NCBI GenBank assembly: GCA_003298465.1
Contig: QNGA01000001.1
Location: 1,612,001-1,676,000 of the forward strand
Direction: 5' to 3'
DNA from: a halophilic archaeon
GTDB lineage: Archaea; Halobacteriota; Halobacteria; Halobacteriales; Haladaptataceae
DNA length: 64,000 nucleotides
A program made the translations under genes and the position numbers. Positions within the stretch are counted from its first letter, which is position 1, and every line of letters starts with the position of its first letter. The notes beneath the pieces were generated by a model. That model ran no database searches and was not told the origin of the DNA. It saw nothing but the letters and a program-made list of their open reading frames with translations. Shown piece after piece: positions 60,872 through 64,000 of the stretch.

Positions 60872-62590
60872 ATGGACGAGGACCTGCGCGAGAGAGTCGA
60901 GGAGGAGGCCAAAAAGCACGCGCTGTTCAACGCGTTGAAACACGAAAGCGACGCCGAGGTCGGCGCCATCATGGGGTCGCTGATGGGCGAGAACCCCGAG
61001 TTCCGCGAGCACGGCGACGAGGTGCCGGGCGTCGCGGGGAAGGCGGTCGCCGAAATCAACCGTCTCGACCGCGAGGAGCGGCGGGAGCTACTCGGCGAAC
61101 TCGATCCGGAACTCGTCGAGGAACTCGACCGCGAGGACGAGGGCGACGACCGGGTGCTCCCCGACCTGCCGAACGCCGACGAGTACGACGAGATACGGAT
61201 GCGCTGTGCGCCGAACCCGAACGGCCCGTGGCACATCGGTCACGGCCGGATGCCCGCCGTCATCGGCACGTACGCCGAGGAGTACGACGGCGAGTTCATC
61301 GTCCGGTTCGACGACACCGACCCGGAGACCAAACGCCCCCTGACCTGGGTGTACGACGAAATCGTCGAGGAGGTCGAGTACCTGGGCTTCGAACCCGCCG
61401 AGGTCATCAAGGCGAGCGACCGCCTCGACACCTACTACGAGCACGCCCGACGGCTCGTCGAGAAGGACGGGGCGTACACCTGCTCCTGTTCCGGCGAGGC
61501 GTTCTCGGAGTTGAAGAACAGCGCGGAGCCGTGTCCGCACCGCGACAAGGACCCCGAGACGACGCTGGCGGAGTTCGAGGACATGGTCGCCGGCGAGTAC
61601 GACTCGGGCGAGATGGTGCTCCGGGTGAAGACCGACATCGAGCACAAGAACCCCGCGCTCCGTGACTGGGTGGCGTTCCGGATGATAGACACGCCGCACC
61701 CGCGCGAGGAGGCCGCCGACTACCGGTGCTGGCCCATGCTCGACTTCCAGTCGGGCGTCGACGACCACCTGACCGGCGTCACCCATATCATCCGCGGCAT
61801 CGACCTCCAGGACTCCGCGAAGCGCCAGCGGTTCGTCTACGACTACTTCGACTGGGAGTACCCCGAGGTCATCCACTGGGGGCACGTCCAGGTCGACGAG
61901 TACGACGTGAAGATGTCCACCTCGACCATCAAGGAACTCATCGAGAAGGGCGAACTCGACGGCTGGGACGACCCGCGCGCGCCGACTCTGCTGAGCCTGC
62001 AGCGACGGGGAATCGCGGGCGAGGCCGTCACGGAGTCGATGATAGAACTCGGCACGTCGACGAGCAACGTCGACCTCGCGATGAGTTCCGTCTACGCCAA
62101 CAACCGCGAACTCGTCGACGACGAGGCCGCGCGCTGCTTCTTCGTCCGCGACGGCGTCGAGTACCCGCTCGTCGGCGACCACCCCGAGGCCGCGGAGCCG
62201 GCGGTCCACCCCGACCACGAGGACCGCGGTACTCGACACGTTCCCGCCGGCGAAGCCGTGTTGCTCGAGTCCGGCGACGTGCCGGACCACGACGACCGCG
62301 TCTGGCTGAAGGGACTCGGCTGCTTCCGGCACACCCGCGACGCCCTCCAGTACACCGGCGACGACATCGACGCGGTCCGCGAGGAGAACGTCCCCGTCGT
62401 CCACTGGGTGTCGGCCGACGCGAACGTCCACGTCCGCCTGCGAACGATGGACGGCGACGTGCACGGTCACGCCGAACCCGGATTCGCGGAGCGGGACCCC
62501 GACGAGGTCGTCCAGTTCGAGCGCGTCGGCTTCGCGCGCGTCGACAGACACGAGAGCGGCGAGTCCGTGGCGTACTTCGCCCACGAGTAG
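60872..62590 (+). CDS. gltX: Glutamyl-tRNA synthetase (archaeal type)
   Basis: The 572-residue class I synthetase has the HIGH motif as PNPNGPWHIGHGR (about 116-128) and the KMSKS motif as KMSTS (about 347-351). FDDTDPETKRP and the C-terminal beta-barrel anticodon domain are of the GlxRS archaeal/eukaryal type. Such enzymes charge tRNA-Glu and, in haloarchaea, probably also tRNA-Gln for later amidation. Nine bases before it is CCCCCAATGG. Confidence 0.96.
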   Translation: MDEDLRERVEEEAKKHALFNALKHESDAEVGAIMGSLMGENPEFREHGDEVPGVAGKAVAEINRLDREERRELLGELDPELVEELDREDEGDDRVLPDLPNADEYDEIRMRCAPNPNGPWHIGHGRMPAVIGTYAEEYDGEFIVRFDDTDPETKRPLTWVYDEIVEEVEYLGFEPAEVIKASDRLDTYYEHARRLVEKDGAYTCSCSGEAFSELKNSAEPCPHRDKDPETTLAEFEDMVAGEYDSGEMVLRVKTDIEHKNPALRDWVAFRMIDTPHPREEAADYRCWPMLDFQSGVDDHLTGVTHIIRGIDLQDSAKRQRFVYDYFDWEYPEVIHWGHVQVDEYDVKMSTSTIKELIEKGELDGWDDPRAPTLLSLQRRGIAGEAVTESMIELGTSTSNVDLAMSSVYANNRELVDDEAARCFFVRDGVEYPLVGDHPEAAEPAVHPDHEDRGTRHVPAGEAVLLESGDVPDHDDRVWLKGLGCFRHTRDALQYTGDDIDAVREENVPVVHWVSADANVHVRLRTMDGDVHGHAEPGFAERDPDEVVQFERVGFARVDRHESGESVAYFAHE

Positions 62591-62650
62591 GCGCTCGAAG
62601 CGACGCACACCGTTTTCTCCGAACTCGCCACCCGCGTCACGTCGAGGCGC

Positions 62651-62974
62651 TCAGTGGCCGCCCGAGGAGAGGTGAAGGCCGACGATACCGACGACGACGA
62701 CGCCGATGAAGAAGACGCGAGTCAGTTCCGCCGGTTCGTCGAAGAGGACGATGCCGAGCGAGGCGGTGCCGACGGCTCCGATACCCGTCCAGACGGCGTA
62801 TGCGGTGCCGACGGGCAGGGTCTCGACCGCCTTCGCCAGCAACAGCATGCTGACGACGAGCGCGACGACGGTGCCGACCGTCGGCACGGGTTTCGACAGC
62901 CCGTCGGAGTATTCGAGGCCGACCGCCCACGCTATCTCGAACACGCCAGCGACCACCAGGACGTACCATGACAT
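62651..62974 (-). CDS. SMR-family small multidrug transporter
   Basis: The 107-residue protein has four membrane helices and the family pattern WYVLVVAGVFEIAWAVGLEY (with the essential Glu14), LAKAVETLPVGTAYAVWTGI and GAVGTASLGIVLFDEPAEL. It acts as a dimer exporting cations or guanidinium (Gdx/SugE type suggested by AVGLEYSDG). The gene is convergent with gltX. Confidence 0.92.
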   Translation of the reverse strand: MSWYVLVVAGVFEIAWAVGLEYSDGLSKPVPTVGTVVALVVSMLLLAKAVETLPVGTAYAVWTGIGAVGTASLGIVLFDEPAELTRVFFIGVVVVGIVGLHLSSGGH

Positions 62975-63062
62975 CGGTCCGGTGTAGTCGGACCGGACGA
63001 CTATACCTTCCGTTCTGCACCGGCGGCTACCGCCGGGGGACGTCCGCGGCCGCGTCTCGGCG

Positions 63063-63221
63063 TCACCGCCACTCCTCGGCGTCCGCCAGCGGTTCGGCGA
63101 CCACGCCGTCCTGCCTGGCGAGGACGCGGGCGTGGCTCGTGCAGACCTCCCGGTTCGCGTCCCACGGGACGTGCAACCGAACCGCCGCCTCGTCGTCGCA
63201 GTCGTCTTCGGCGCACTCCAT
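63063..63221 (-). CDS. 52-residue Cys/His-rich microprotein
   Basis: ATG 63221 to TGA 63063 gives MECAEDDCDDEAAVRLHVPW and then NREVCTSHARVLARQDGVV. C-x4-C...C-x2-H ligands fit a small zinc finger. It starts 24 bases after the stop of the tmcA gene on the same strand, so the two may share a transcript. No function is known. Confidence 0.72.
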   Translation of the reverse strand: MECAEDDCDDEAAVRLHVPWDANREVCTSHARVLARQDGVVAEPLADAEEWR

Positions 63222-63244
63222 CGTCCGGAACGACGCTCCGGTTC

Positions 63245-64000
63245 CTAATCGGTGTACCGCTCTCGCTCATCGCGGGCCGCATCGGTGCCGTACCGGTCCA
63301 CGAGCGGTCGGAAGGCCTCGCCGAGCGCGCGCATCGCCTGGCCGGCGGAGTGGAAGCCGAGTTCGTCCGCGACCCGCGGCCAGCCGCGGGCCTGGAGCAC
63401 CTTTCGGACGAGCAGGCGCTCCTGGCGCGGCGAGAGGTCGCAGTCGGACTCGACGAGATGTTTCACGGCCAGCCGTCGGAACGGGGCGGGGTCCTGGTCG
63501 AACTGTCCGGGGCCGTACGCGCTGGCGGCGACCATCCGCCACTCCCAGGCGGTGCAGTCGAGCGCGACCGGCGCGTCGACGGCCCGGAGCGTCGCGCGGG
63601 CGACGTCGGGGTCGAGGTCCGAGAGGGCGTCCGACAGCACCGCGGCGATGCGCCCGACGAACCGCCGGGCGGTGCGGTCGTGCAGGTCGCGACCCGCGTC
63701 GCTCGTGGGGTCGAGCAACAGCGCCGAGTGCTCCCCGCTGGCGTCGTTCCGGGTGGTCGAGAGCTGGACGGCCCGGTAGCCGTTCTCGCGCCAGAACCCG
63801 AGGAGTTCGGGGGTCGCGCCGAACCCGGTGCCGAGCCAGTCCACCTCCCCGGCGAACTCGGCGCGAATCTCGGCGAGCAGGCGCGAGCCGAGGCCCCGGG
63901 ACCGGACGGCGTGGTGGGTGGCGATGCGCATCACACGCAGGCCCTCCGACCGCCCGGCGTCCTCGTCGCGCAACTGGCTGGTGAGCACGTCGGGGAGCAT
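63245..64000 (-). CDS. tmcA: tRNA(Met) cytidine acetyltransferase TmcA, C-terminal part
   Basis: This is the last 251 codons of a frame that continues beyond the right edge. It has the GNAT acetyl-CoA loop (ATHHAVRSRGLGSRLLAEIR), then WLGTGFGATPELLGFWRENGY and the C-terminal tail with CDLSPRQERLLVRKVLQARG and the end DERERYTD, as in TmcA/Nat10 proteins that make N4-acetylcytidine in tRNA and, in archaea, widely in RNA. The N-terminal RecD-like helicase part is outside the window. Confidence 0.9.
   Translation of the reverse strand: MLPDVLTSQLRDEDAGRSEGLRVMRIATHHAVRSRGLGSRLLAEIRAEFAGEVDWLGTGFGATPELLGFWRENGYRAVQLSTTRNDASGEHSALLLDPTSDAGRDLHDRTARRFVGRIAAVLSDALSDLDPDVARATLRAVDAPVALDCTAWEWRMVAASAYGPGQFDQDPAPFRRLAVKHLVESDCDLSPRQERLLVRKVLQARGWPRVADELGFHSAGQAMRALGEAFRPLVDRYGTDAARDERERYTD

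Overview
The window is high-GC haloarchaeal DNA. The inferred proteins are strongly acidic, and several precursors carry twin-arginine signals. The set includes an Orc1/Cdc6 initiator, an aMBF1 factor, an ADP-forming acetyl-CoA synthetase, a bacterio-opsin-activator-type HTH protein, an intron-containing tRNA-Trp, and many genes whose TATA-like element lies close to the start codon, as in leaderless archaeal transcripts. The genus cannot be fixed from sequence alone. It looks like chromosome (gltX, guaB, tmcA, two tRNAs, a likely origin). No insertion sequence, prophage or CRISPR array was seen.

0-17 kb is an iron-themed region. A ferric-type ABC transporter operon (binding lipoprotein, fused permease, ATPase) runs into a GT-C glycosyltransferase cut by the window edge. 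A GT75-like glycosyltransferase lies upstream. Each of these two promoters carries a DtxR/IdeR-like palindrome (TTAGGC-N2-GCCTAA or one mismatch). Two more such palindromes stand in tandem before a small unrecognised CxxC protein at 15.56 kb. Between them are an acyl-CoA synthetase, a SUI1 protein, an aminotransferase, a DCC1-type thiol oxidoreductase, a [2Fe-2S] ferredoxin, a ferritin-like protein and an Hrq1-like helicase.

17-29 kb holds small enzymes (YbaK-type deacylase, MazG-like, YjbQ), an NCS2 permease, a PfkB sugar kinase with a TIM-barrel isomerase, and a membrane-side dehydrogenase (Tat-exported gluconate-dehydrogenase subunit 3 plus GMC flavoprotein) facing a Tat-exported blue-copper protein.

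28.7-31.4 kb is a candidate replication origin: an orc1/cdc6 gene beside about 1.4 kb of non-coding DNA with six origin-recognition-box-like repeats. Three are inverted on the left and three direct on the right of an AT-rich core.

31.4-47 kb contains an aldehyde dehydrogenase, an Old Yellow Enzyme homologue, a thiolase/DUF35 pair, acetyltransferases, a TrkA-N/DHH protein, tRNA-Lys, a zinc-ribbon ArsR-like regulator and an acetoacetate decarboxylase-like protein. 47-64 kb contains intron-bearing tRNA-Trp, guaB, several zinc-ribbon microproteins, an acetyl-CoA synthetase/DRTGG operon, an MMPL exporter with a TrmB-family regulator that appears frameshifted, aMBF1, gltX, an SMR pump and the C-terminal part of tmcA.
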